Assembly: GCA_958295925.1 (NCBI GenBank)
Contig: CATQHL010000001.1
Coordinates: 1,685,753-1,749,752, forward strand
Direction: 5' to 3'
DNA length: 64,000 bases
DNA from: an uncultured Acidimicrobiales bacterium
GTDB taxonomy: Bacteria > Actinomycetota > Acidimicrobiia > Acidimicrobiales > CATQHL01
Positions 23,404 to 31,484 of this stretch are shown in pieces. Position numbers and translations under genes: made by a program. The notes beneath the pieces are model-generated. The model saw nothing but the letters and a program-made list of their open reading frames with translations. It was not told the DNA's origin and did not search any database. Every line of letters begins with the position of its first letter. Positions within the stretch are counted from its first letter, which is position 1.

Positions 23404-23550
23404 GAGGACGTGGAGGGCGAGGCGTTGGCCACCCTGTTGGTCAACAAGATTCGAGGCACTTTCAGCTCAGTGGCGGTGAAGGCGCCGGGCTTCGGCGAGC
23501 GTCGCAAGGCCATTCTTGCCGGTATGGGCGGCATGGGTGGCGTGATGTAG
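23404..23550 (+). pseudogene. groEL fragment 3, with intact groEL stop
   Basis: The same internal groEL segment as fragments 1 and 2, but the 3' tail is kept: it encodes 'GMGGMGGVM' and the TAG stop, and then runs on into sequence very like that after the real groEL. This copy is therefore closest to the ancestral junction. No start codon suits it. Confidence 0.9.
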
Positions 23551-23604
23551 GGGATTCGGATTTCCCGTAACAATTCCGTAACAAGTGTTGCAGTTGCGTG
23601 TGGG

Positions 23605-23633
23605 TTGCAATTGCGTGTGGGTTTGTGTATTGT
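23605..23633 (+). promoter_or_regulatory. Predicted promoter of secreted paralog 4
   Basis: TTGCAA, 17 bp, TATTGT. Here the upstream GTTGCA-TTGCGTGTGGGTT unit is doubled (23587 and 23604), a small tandem duplication not seen in the other copies. Confidence 0.58.
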
Positions 23634-23726
23634 GTGGGAAATTGTTGGAGAAGCGGCAGGGCTTCGGTTTGGCCGCGAGTTGGATTAACCAATAAGGACA
23701 AAACCCAAAGAAAGGGACAGCGAATA

Positions 23727-25262
23727 ATGAAAAAGATTTTTGTAGGTGTTTTGAGCGTTGCCGGGCTTCTGGCTGCGCTCCTGGCGGTTGCGGGCACTCC
23801 GGCCTCGGCCGCAGTCGGCCTGATTGAGGCTGCGGACGACGATACCACGTCCAGCACGATCGGGGCCATAGGAGGGACGTACACCGTTTCCTGGACGGCT
23901 AAGGCAGGCTGCGACCAATCGCAGAACGGCTCCATAACTCGCGTTATCAAGGACGATGCCGGTCCGGATACCGGTGATGAAGCAGAGCGTCGCATCGGCT
24001 CTTACCGGACGAGCGACAACTGCAACTACGACGTGACTGCCACCTTCGTGGCGGCCGAGGGTGCCATAGCGAACGTGGACAAGGGCACGCGTTGCGCAGC
24101 GAGCGTGGACGCTGACCCCAACACCGTCATCAGGGCGAGCGGCCTCTTGACCGTGACGGTAGACGACACCGACTGCGTGGTGAAGTCCCAAGTGGTGGTG
24201 ACCGTTGACGGTGCTGACGCTGACGACAGCGACGACGCCGCCGTCCTCGCCAGGACCTGGACTGTCACGGCCACGCCTACGGGCAAGGGCGCCGACGACG
24301 AAACGGCAAGTGCCGCCGCCGAGTGCGCCGAGGTCTCGGGCACGACAAAGAAGACGGGCGACCCCGAGAAGCAGGTGGTCACGCTTAAGCCCATCGCCGA
24401 GGGCCTCGAAAAGGATGGCACCGACACGAGTTGCTCGTACGACATCAGCGTCGCGCTCCAGGACGGCTACGAGGAGCGCACTAAGGACTCCTCGAAGTAT
24501 CTCAAGTGGGACGCTGGCGACGAACTCAACGAGGATGGCGATGTCGGTTCGTCTGCATTGACCTTTAATCTCAAGGTTGCGAAGCGTGAGATATACGTGG
24601 TTCAAAGCGTGCAGGGCGACGCCGGCGGCGGCCAGGTGCAGTACAACTCAACGGTTACCTGCGCTGCGGCGGGCTTCAGTATGAGTCTGCCCACGACGAT
24701 TGACTCGTCTTCCACCGCGGGCGGTATTGTTACGGTTAAGGCCAAGTCGTTGGTGCCTCTCAACACCGGGCGCTACGACGTTACGGCTGGTATTATGGGC
24801 GCCACTGCTAGCACAACCACTGGCTTCTCCGGTCGTCAGACCATTGCTCAGAAGGCAGTGGCAACCGATGGAAAGGCCTGCACGATTTCCTTGTCGGTGG
24901 ACACGGGAACGCCCATTCCCGACAACTGCTCGGCTTCGACCATGTCGCAGATGCTCGATTTGAGCGACGCGAAGGCTCAGAACATCATTGAGTTTGCCTT
25001 CGTCTGTCTGCCGCCTGCGTCTGAAATGCCGGCTGCTGCTGACGGAGAAGGCGACGGGATGCTGGGCGCCGAAGACGACCCAGCGGACCCAGCGATGGCT
25101 GACGGCGACGGCGACGGCGCCGACCCGGCGATGAGTGACGGCGACGGCGACGGCGCCGACCCGGCGATGAGTGACGGTGACGGCGACGGCGCCGACCCAA
25201 TGGGCACCGACAGCGCCACGAACGTCGTGGACGGGCCCACAGTGTCAATGCCTACCGGCTGA
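23727..25262 (+). CDS. Secreted three-module repeat-family protein, paralog 4
   Basis: 511 residues from the ATG at 23727, preceded by AAAGGGA; the frame is open to 23598 but the upstream part is leader sequence shared with paralog 1. Signal peptide, three modules and 'IIEFAFVC' as in the others. The tail carries three near-identical 11-residue repeats (core 'MSDGDGDGADP' or 'MADGDGDGADP') encoded by tandem DNA repeats near 25090-25200, and ends 'VSMPTG'. The leader is of the groEL-proximal type (paralog 1), not the type of paralogs 2 and 3. Confidence 0.9.
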   Translation: MKKIFVGVLSVAGLLAALLAVAGTPASAAVGLIEAADDDTTSSTIGAIGGTYTVSWTAKAGCDQSQNGSITRVIKDDAGPDTGDEAERRIGSYRTSDNCNYDVTATFVAAEGAIANVDKGTRCAASVDADPNTVIRASGLLTVTVDDTDCVVKSQVVVTVDGADADDSDDAAVLARTWTVTATPTGKGADDETASAAAECAEVSGTTKKTGDPEKQVVTLKPIAEGLEKDGTDTSCSYDISVALQDGYEERTKDSSKYLKWDAGDELNEDGDVGSSALTFNLKVAKREIYVVQSVQGDAGGGQVQYNSTVTCAAAGFSMSLPTTIDSSSTAGGIVTVKAKSLVPLNTGRYDVTAGIMGATASTTTGFSGRQTIAQKAVATDGKACTISLSVDTGTPIPDNCSASTMSQMLDLSDAKAQNIIEFAFVCLPPASEMPAAADGEGDGMLGAEDDPADPAMADGDGDGADPAMSDGDGDGADPAMSDGDGDGADPMGTDSATNVVDGPTVSMPTG

Positions 25263-25288
25263 TCCAACCTCAACCCACCAACCCGAAC

Positions 25289-25316
25289 GGGGGCCGGCGT
25301 CAGCCGGCCCCCGTTT
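25289..25316 (+). terminator. Terminator-like hairpin after paralog 4
   Basis: A 10-bp perfect stem (GGGGGCCGGC / GCCGGCCCCC), loop GTCA, followed by GTTT. The copy ends with TTTCGCGTCGAG as in the others, but no groEL fragment follows. Confidence 0.8.
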
Positions 25317-25318
25317 CG

Positions 25319-25420
25319 CGTCGAGGGGGCTGCTCGTCGGGCGTTAGGGGGATTGCGTGCTGTCACCGTCGAGGGGATTGCGTGCCGGCGTCGAGGGGGC
25401 TGCGTGCCGGCGTCGGCAAT
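25319..25420. repeat. Degenerate GTCGAGGGG repeats where a groEL fragment would be expected
   Basis: Several copies of a CGTCGAGGGG(G/A)(C/T)TGC unit, two followed by GTGCCGGCGTCG, lie in the 300-bp stretch between paralogs 4 and 5. The remainder of 25263-25568 shows no gene or RNA I can support. Confidence 0.65.
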
Positions 25421-25568
25421 GGGTGCTGGCGACGGCAGAGATTGTGCGCTGGAGTGTGAAGGCCGGCTAACCGAGGGCTAGACTGCCGAAACGACGAAGC
25501 TGTCGTGAGAAGCGATGGCCGAGGCGCAGTACAGAGTCAGGAGAAAGGCGAAAAGGGGCGACGAGAAC

Positions 25569-27131
25569 ATGAAAGAGCGTCAATTGGGTAGGAAAGGTCT
25601 ATTGGGCGTCCTGAGCATCGCGGGACTGCTAGCGACGCTCCTGGCTGTCACCGGAGGCGTTTCCGCGCAGTCGGGCAGCGATACCAAGAACGGGACTATT
25701 ACTTCCGACAATTTTAACGGGGTTTACACCGTTGAGTGGACAGCCAAGGGCAATTGCACTCCAAACTTGAATGGAAGCCGAACTATAACGGTTACCGATG
25801 GCACAACGAGGACGGCGGTCTACACAATAAATGGCAACTGCGTCTACAACTGGGTCGTTACGTACGTGGCGGGCAAAGTCAGCAACTTTGATCACGACGC
25901 GGACACCAACACAGATGCAGTCAGCCTTACAGAAGGCAATGAATGTGCGGCCAAGGCCGCCGCTGATGCGGACGGGGCCACCCTGACCAATGCGGACTAT
26001 GAACCTGAAAGTGGCCTTGGTGAGGTTCACTTGGTTGTAGATCATGAGGACTGCGTGGTTGAGATGGAAATCACAGTCGATGTAGTGGGCGGACAAGTAG
26101 TCGACAACGAAGATGCGACAACGCTCAACAGATCAGCAGTTAGAGCCAAGACCTGGACGGTCACGGTCGAGAGAACGGGTAAAGGTAAAGACGGGGAAAA
26201 AAAGTCGGCTTCCGACAAATGCCAGAAGAAGCTCGAGCAGAAAACCGAGAAGGTGACTGTTGCAGATGTGGAGCGCCAGCAAGCCAAGTTCACGTTGATC
26301 ACTCAAGGCACAAAGAGCCCCAGCGGCAGCACACTCGATTGCCAATACAAGATCACGGTGGTTCTGCAAAACGGGTTCGAGGAGTTCGAAACAGACTCGG
26401 CCATCATTAAGGAATGGGACGGCACAGACGAGGAAGGCGAAAGCGATAACGAGTTAACACTCACACTGAAGGTCGCCTCCCGCGAGGTTTATGTAGTTCA
26501 AAAGGTTGCGGGCGACCCGGCGGGGGCGCTGGTGGAGTACACCTCCAGCATCAGCTGTAGGGCAGAGGACGAATTCGAGCTGCCCGAAAGGCTTTCAGTT
26601 GCCAGGGAAGATCTCGGTGCCATTCAAACGACCGACGCGCAGATTTTGGTGCCTCTTGTGAAGGGTGAGTACGACGTGACAGAGGGCCTGGCAGGCGCAA
26701 TGGCGAGCACGGTCTCATCCACGGCGGGCAGGCCGGCCATTGGGCGGACCGTCCTCGACGCCGCCGCGAATCCATGCGTCATCGACCTTACGGTGACAGG
26801 GATTCCTGCGAACTGCAAGGCAACAGTTACTCCCGCCGGAGGGAGTTCCTCGAACGCAGGGAGACTGAATTTGGCTACGGCCAAGCCTCAGAACATAATT
26901 ACGTTTTCCTTCAACTGCTCCGAAACGACGACGCCTGCCACTGTGGAGGGCGAGCCCTCCGGAGCCACTGCAGATGGCGAAGTCGGCGCCGGAACCGGTG
27001 ACGGAACCGGCGCTCTGACCTCCCCGCCGGCGCCACCGTCAAGTGGCGCTGGGGAGGGTGGCGAACCCGGTGCCGGAACTGGCGACGGGGCAGCGCCGGA
27101 GTCTCCCCCGGAGGAAGCAGTAACCGGCTAG
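25569..27131 (+). CDS. Secreted three-module repeat-family protein, paralog 5
   Basis: 520 residues from the ATG at 25569; the frame is open from 25515 but the signal peptide begins here ('RKGLLGVLSIAGLLATLLAV', cleavage after 'GVSA'). It is diverged but recognisably the same family: 'GVYTVEWTAKGNC' (module 1), 'KTWTVTVERTGKGKDGE' (module 2), 'REVYVVQKVAGDPAGA' with 'KGEYDVTEGLAGA' (module 3), and 'IITFSFNC' before a Gly/Pro/Ser tail ending 'PEEAVTG'. Base composition is less GC-biased than that of its neighbours. Function unknown. Confidence 0.88.
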   Translation: MKERQLGRKGLLGVLSIAGLLATLLAVTGGVSAQSGSDTKNGTITSDNFNGVYTVEWTAKGNCTPNLNGSRTITVTDGTTRTAVYTINGNCVYNWVVTYVAGKVSNFDHDADTNTDAVSLTEGNECAAKAAADADGATLTNADYEPESGLGEVHLVVDHEDCVVEMEITVDVVGGQVVDNEDATTLNRSAVRAKTWTVTVERTGKGKDGEKKSASDKCQKKLEQKTEKVTVADVERQQAKFTLITQGTKSPSGSTLDCQYKITVVLQNGFEEFETDSAIIKEWDGTDEEGESDNELTLTLKVASREVYVVQKVAGDPAGALVEYTSSISCRAEDEFELPERLSVAREDLGAIQTTDAQILVPLVKGEYDVTEGLAGAMASTVSSTAGRPAIGRTVLDAAANPCVIDLTVTGIPANCKATVTPAGGSSSNAGRLNLATAKPQNIITFSFNCSETTTPATVEGEPSGATADGEVGAGTGDGTGALTSPPAPPSSGAGEGGEPGAGTGDGAAPESPPEEAVTG

Positions 27132-27213
27132 GCCAACCAACCGAGTGGCAGACGCCCCACTCACCTGGGGCGTCTCCCCGGAGGAAGCAGTAATCGGCTA
27201 GGCCAACCAACCG
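27101..27213. repeat. 70-bp-spaced direct duplication of the paralog 5 gene end
   Basis: About 43 bases containing the last codons and stop of paralog 5 (27101-27143) recur at 27171-27213 with one single-base deletion and one substitution. A hairpin lies between them. The second copy again spells a Glu-Glu-Ala-Val-x-Gly stop. Confidence 0.88.
27150..27175 (+). terminator. Hairpin after paralog 5
   Basis: AGACGCCCCA, 6-nt loop, TGGGGCGTCT: a perfect 10-bp stem 18 bp after the stop, without a T run. Confidence 0.6.
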
Positions 27214-27309
27214 GACAACCCAATTCGTAGCTGATATTTGATTGGCTCCGTCGCTCTACGGAAATCCGCAATCCGACCTTTCCGCTCGCGTAATATATGT
27301 CAGCATTCC

Positions 27310-27346
27310 TCAATTGGTAAAGAATCAATTGAAAAAAATTCAATTG
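27310..27346. promoter_or_regulatory. Three TCAATTG boxes at 15-bp spacing before paralog 6
   Basis: TCAATTG begins at 27310, 27325 and 27340. Each contains the palindrome CAATTG. The array ends 17 bp before the ATG, overlapping where a leader or operator would be. Possible regulator-binding array; no regulator is identified. Confidence 0.45.
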
Positions 27347-27363
27347 GAAAGGATCGGGGTGTA

Positions 27364-28710
27364 ATGAAGAGATTAACCACTTTGATTGCGTGCGTTGGGC
27401 TGATAGCGACCACTTTGGCGCTCATCGGCGGCACAGCGAGCGCCCAAACGCCTGTTGTTCGTGTCGGCACTATCACGAGCGACACAGACAACGGCACATA
27501 CAGGGTTTCCTGGGCGGCGAGAGGAGGGTGCGATGCTTCGTACAACGGGTCGGTGACCGGTGTAGTCACAGCAGGTGCAGCGAAACTCCTGGGGTCGTAC
27601 AGCGTGTCCAACGACTGCAACTACGAATTTACTGTGGTGTTCACCCAGCCCAACGGCGGCACTCGATGCAAGGCGGATGCCAGCGGCGGCACTTTAGCCG
27701 CGCCAAATGTGACAATAACCGTGGACTCGTCAGCGTGCGTCACGGTTGCCGCCGCCGACGCAATTGAAATCGGTGTGATAGGAAGCGGCGACAGCGCAGA
27801 TGCAGTCAAGGCCACCAAGTGGACGGTGGTTGCCAGTGTGACCGGACGGTCGAGCAATCCCGATGAGTGTGCAAACAAGAGCGTGGAGACGTCACTCGAT
27901 TCGGGCGACGACAAGCAGGTGGCCGACTTCAAGGGCCTGGTTTTGACCGGAATAGACACTTCCAAGTGCGAGTACAACTTTGGGATTACCCTGAAGCCTG
28001 GTTTTGTGGCAGAGTCGAGCGGTTCTCACCAACTCAAAGAGTGGGAACAAGGAGACACCATCAACGATTTGAAGGTTGCTGTGGCTACGCGCAATGTCTA
28101 CGTGGTGCAAACTGTGGTAGGCGACTCTGCGGGAGGGTTCGCGCGGTACACCACTACAACGACCTGCTCTGAAGATGCAAGTGATGATTTCGCCCTTCCT
28201 CCGACACCTGGAGTGCGGTCAAGCGGGTTTATCTCCCAAGCAGCGAAGACGCTAGTGCCGCTGAGCAAAGGGCGGTTCGACGTGACTTCGGCCCTGGCCG
28301 GGGCAGACACCACAGGCAGTCGAGCCGTACTTAAGAAGGCGGCAATCGACGATAAAGGCTACCCTTGCGTTCTCGGGGTGTCAGCGGCACTAGAGCAGAC
28401 CACCTCCTGCGCGCTCGACGCAACGAGCAGGACAGTGAATCTTACGACGGCCAGCGCACAGTCGATCGTGGAGTTCAGGATCACTTGCACCGCACCCATC
28501 GCAACAACCACAACTACCGCTGCTCCGCCCCCGCCCCCGCCCCCGCCACCAACGACGATAGCTCGGCCAGCAACGACGACGACCATATACCGCGAGATGT
28601 CGCCGGTTGATAATGTTGAAGATAGTTTCACGTCGGCAACGGCGGCTCCGACGACAACGACGAGTCAGACAATACGGCGCGGCCCAAGAGCCGACTTCGC
28701 CACAGGCTGA
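27364..28710 (+). CDS. Secreted three-module repeat-family protein, paralog 6
   Basis: 448 residues from the ATG at 27364. The open frame reaches back to 27238 through the TCAATTG boxes, but the signal peptide 'KRLTTLIACVGLIATTLALIGGTASA' starts here. Modules: 'GTYRVSWAARGGCDASYNGS', 'TKWTVVASVTGRSS', 'RNVYVVQTVVGDSAGGFARY' with 'KGRFDVTSALAGA', then 'IVEFRITC'. The tail is different from paralogs 1-5: a run of eight or nine prolines between Thr-rich stretches, ending 'RADFATG'. This Pro/Thr tail could span a cell wall or be glycosylated; that is inference. Confidence 0.88.
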   Translation: MKRLTTLIACVGLIATTLALIGGTASAQTPVVRVGTITSDTDNGTYRVSWAARGGCDASYNGSVTGVVTAGAAKLLGSYSVSNDCNYEFTVVFTQPNGGTRCKADASGGTLAAPNVTITVDSSACVTVAAADAIEIGVIGSGDSADAVKATKWTVVASVTGRSSNPDECANKSVETSLDSGDDKQVADFKGLVLTGIDTSKCEYNFGITLKPGFVAESSGSHQLKEWEQGDTINDLKVAVATRNVYVVQTVVGDSAGGFARYTTTTTCSEDASDDFALPPTPGVRSSGFISQAAKTLVPLSKGRFDVTSALAGADTTGSRAVLKKAAIDDKGYPCVLGVSAALEQTTSCALDATSRTVNLTTASAQSIVEFRITCTAPIATTTTTAAPPPPPPPPPTTIARPATTTTIYREMSPVDNVEDSFTSATAAPTTTTSQTIRRGPRADFATG

Positions 28711-28749
28711 AAACGCTGATTTGCGGTTTGCTTCTCGATCCAAACTGAA

Positions 28750-28781
28750 GGAAGGGGCTGGCATTAGAGTCGGCCCCTTCC
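28750..28781. terminator. Hairpin after paralog 6
   Basis: GGAAGGGGCTG, 10-nt loop, CGGCCCCTTCC, with further CAAAC/GTTTG pairing outside. 40 bp after the stop; weak on T residues. Confidence 0.65.
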
Positions 28782-28906
28782 GGTTTGCAAAGAAACATTC
28801 CGAGCAGCCGGACAACGGAAGCATGCCCACGGAAGTAAGATGAGTCGAGAGGCGATACTTGGTGGCGACTTTGAGGAGTGGACGCTGAGACGTGAGGAGG
28901 TCACGA

Positions 28907-30304
28907 ATGAGTTTGATTCGTTCTAAGCGCGGTTTGGTGGTGTTTGGTTTGCTGGCCGCAGTGGCACTGATGGCACCCGCGCCGGTGAGCTCACAGACCG
29001 TTGATTCCGAGGCGTTCGGCATTAACAGTGTGGACGACGGCGACGCCGACACAAAGTGGGAGATAATCACAAGGATCACACCCAGAGGGGGATGCCAACC
29101 GAAGGATTTCGTCCACGCCCCCTTCTGGCTTCCGGAGGGTCAGACCGACGCTGCGAGGGTCAGCGACGACTGTCGCTACAGCATTGCCATTGAGGCCAGA
29201 AAGGCCGACGACCGGGACACCATCTGCGCGGCCGAGTGGGCGTGGGGAGCAGCGGGTGCTGGCATCGGGACTCTTACATTCGAGACGGGGTTGGTGACAA
29301 TCAACGCCCTTTCCGATATTCAAGACCGTCTCTTCGTGCGGAACAAGGGGGCGGGAACGCCCGAATGCGCCGTGACGCAGGTTACGCGATTCAGGATAAA
29401 CGGCTCAGACGTAGTGACCGCCCTGCCGGCGAACTCCGCCGATTCCGGCCTCTCCGCACGGGCGGTGCGCGGGGCGGCGGTGACCGGGTTCAGCGTTCTG
29501 GTGGAACCCGACTACAACTCAGCCTCTGACATCCCCCAGGGATGCACAAAGGCGAGGACGATCACGGTGCTGGGTGACGGCGAGAACGCGGAGCTGAAGA
29601 TGGCGTCGGCTACACCGTCGGGTACGGCCTGCTCCTACCGCGCCAAGGTGACCGGCGCGCCAGCACCTTTCCAGGTGGTCAGCAAGTCCTCGGTCACGTT
29701 TGTAGCAGGTGGGACAGCCGATCTGACCTCAAAGGTGAAGCTGCCCATCGTCAGAATTGCGATAATCCAGAACGTCACGGGGTCGGGCAACAAAGGGACC
29801 GTGTCGTACGCGATCGACAGGTCATGCGCCACAGGCGCGAGCCTCCCACCAGTTGTTGGTGGATACACGGGAGCGGTCTACAAGCTCCCGGGAGGTCTCA
29901 CAGTGTCGGAGCTGCGCGAAGGGCGATTCACGGTGCACTATCCCCCCGCCCCCTACTTCGGTGCCGCCTATACCTACCAGTCCGTGGCCACCAGCGAGAC
30001 CAGCTCGGCGACAGGCGGCTGTTCTGTGACCGCGACGATCAACAACGTTCCGGATAACTGCAACGTTCCAGCTCTCACCCAGACCATTACGTGGTCGAGT
30101 TCCAACATGGTGCAGCATTTTGACTTCGAGTTCCGCATTTCCTGCTTTCCGCCCTTGCTCGGCACGGACACCTCTACAGGAACGACGAACGTACCTGCGA
30201 CCACAACGACAGTGCCTTCTACAACGACGAGTGTGCCAATGGCCACCACCACTGAGCCGACCGCACAGACAAGCGGACCGGGCTATGAGGTGCCGACCGG
30301 CTGA
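28907..30304 (+). CDS. Secreted repeat-family protein, paralog 7
   Basis: 465 residues from the ATG at 28907, with GAGGAGG six bases upstream; an in-frame GTG at 28892 overlaps that site and is rejected. Signal peptide 'RGLVVFGLLAAVALMAP', probably cleaved near 'PVSS'. The module pattern is weaker but still present: 'TKWEIITRITPRGGCQP', 'GFSVLVEPDYNS' with 'ACSYRAKV', 'VRIAIIQNVTGSGNKGTVSY' with 'EGRFTVHYPPAPYFGAA', and 'HFDFEFRISC'. The tail is Thr-rich (TTTVPSTTTSVP) and ends 'YEVPTG'. It closes the array; the next gene is a DNA-repair enzyme. Confidence 0.86.
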   Translation: MSLIRSKRGLVVFGLLAAVALMAPAPVSSQTVDSEAFGINSVDDGDADTKWEIITRITPRGGCQPKDFVHAPFWLPEGQTDAARVSDDCRYSIAIEARKADDRDTICAAEWAWGAAGAGIGTLTFETGLVTINALSDIQDRLFVRNKGAGTPECAVTQVTRFRINGSDVVTALPANSADSGLSARAVRGAAVTGFSVLVEPDYNSASDIPQGCTKARTITVLGDGENAELKMASATPSGTACSYRAKVTGAPAPFQVVSKSSVTFVAGGTADLTSKVKLPIVRIAIIQNVTGSGNKGTVSYAIDRSCATGASLPPVVGGYTGAVYKLPGGLTVSELREGRFTVHYPPAPYFGAAYTYQSVATSETSSATGGCSVTATINNVPDNCNVPALTQTITWSSSNMVQHFDFEFRISCFPPLLGTDTSTGTTNVPATTTTVPSTTTSVPMATTTEPTAQTSGPGYEVPTG

Positions 30305-30343
30305 CCTGGCCAGGGGGACTGTTATCCAGCCAACTGATCGACA

Positions 30344-30940
30344 TTGAGCCTGGGACTGGGTAGTGGCGACTTCCTGACAGGGAAGGAGAGCCTCGGGGAG
30401 ATAGAGAAGATCGCCTCTTCCTGCGAGCGCTGTGGTCTCTGTGAGGAGCGTCAAAACGTGGTATTCGGCACGGGCAACCCCTCGGCCGACCTGATGTTTG
30501 TTGGGGAAGGGCCTGGCGAAAACGAGGACAGGCAGGGTCTGCCCTTCGTAGGGCGTTCAGGGAAGCTTCTCGACGATCTGATCGCACAGGAGTTGGGTTT
30601 GGGCCGCGATGAGGTCTACATAACGAACGTGGTGAAGTGCAGGCCGCCGAGAAACCGCGACCCTCGTCCTGAGGAGGTGTCCAGCTGTCGTCCTTACCTG
30701 AGGCGGCAGATGGAGTTGGTTGCGCCGAAGGTGGTGGTCTCTTTGGGGAATCCGGCTGCTCAGAGCCTGTTGGCGACGCGAACGGGGATTTCGCGGCTGC
30801 GGGGTCAGCGCTACAAGCTTGGTGATGCGGTGCTGGTGCCTACCTATCACCCCGCTGCGCTGCTGCGGGGGGGCGGGGGTGAGATGACTGCGCAAACTCG
30901 GGCCGACCTGGTTCTGGCGAAACTCTCCCTGGAGGAGTAA
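30344..30940 (+). CDS. Family 4 uracil-DNA glycosylase
   Basis: 198 residues. It removes uracil from DNA to start base excision repair. [4Fe-4S] ligands fit Cys27/Cys30 or Cys30/Cys33, plus Cys99 and Cys115. The catalytic/uracil motif is 'GEGPGENEDRQGLPFVGRSG' at about residue 54, and 'VPTYHPAALLR' is the His-containing C-terminal motif. The start is uncertain: a TTG at 30344 is the furthest plausible, and no ATG lies upstream of the first cysteine. It precedes tsaE by 19 bp on the same strand and is probably co-transcribed with it. Confidence 0.93.
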   Translation: MSLGLGSGDFLTGKESLGEIEKIASSCERCGLCEERQNVVFGTGNPSADLMFVGEGPGENEDRQGLPFVGRSGKLLDDLIAQELGLGRDEVYITNVVKCRPPRNRDPRPEEVSSCRPYLRRQMELVAPKVVVSLGNPAAQSLLATRTGISRLRGQRYKLGDAVLVPTYHPAALLRGGGGEMTAQTRADLVLAKLSLEE

Positions 30941-30959
30941 ACCCTTCCCTGCGTTTCCG

Positions 30960-31484
30960 ATGGAAATGAGCCTGCGAGTCGTCGTATCCGGGCTTGGCGA
31001 CCTGCGGGCGTTGGCCGCGGCCCTCTCGGGCGTGTTGCGTGCGGGCGACGTGATCGGGCTGAGCGGGCACCTCGGTGCCGGCAAGACCACCCTGGTTCGG
31101 ATGCTGGCCGGTGCGCTGGGGGTTCAGGGCGCGGTGACCAGCCCCACTTTCACGCTGGCGCATCGTCATCGATGGCCAGAGCCGGCCGCCGACGGGCGGT
31201 CTGAGCGCTACTTGCATCACTTGGACGCCTACCGCCTGGAAGGGGAGTCTGACGCCGCCGACCTGGACTTGCCCGGCCTGCTTGACGGGCGCAGCATCGT
31301 GATGGTGGAGTGGTCGGAGCGGCTCACCCTGCCGCCGGACCGCCTGGAGGTGGGGATGGGGTTTCTTGACTCCCTCCCCGATTGCGCCGCTGAGGGACGC
31401 CGCGTCGTGGACTTCACCCCACTGGGGGAGTGGGGGGGCAGGGCGCTTGCCTCGGTGCTTCGCCCCTGGCTGGCGGCGTGCTGA
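30960..31484 (+). CDS. tsaE: tRNA t6A biosynthesis ATPase TsaE
   Basis: 174 residues. Walker A 'GHLGAGKTT' at residues 36-44, then 'VTSPTFTLAHRH', 'LHHLDAYRL' and 'IVMVEWSERL' are the standard TsaE motifs. TsaE drives the TsaBD complex that forms N6-threonylcarbamoyladenosine at position 37 of ANN-decoding tRNAs. The 3' end overlaps the tsaB start by 7 bp, so translation is coupled. Confidence 0.95.
   Translation: MEMSLRVVVSGLGDLRALAAALSGVLRAGDVIGLSGHLGAGKTTLVRMLAGALGVQGAVTSPTFTLAHRHRWPEPAADGRSERYLHHLDAYRLEGESDAADLDLPGLLDGRSIVMVEWSERLTLPPDRLEVGMGFLDSLPDCAAEGRRVVDFTPLGEWGGRALASVLRPWLAAC

Noticed and set aside
23266-23550. 94-codon frame ending in groEL fragment 3
   Set aside because: Its first half is the out-of-frame end of paralog 3 and the terminator; only the groEL remnant is meaningful.
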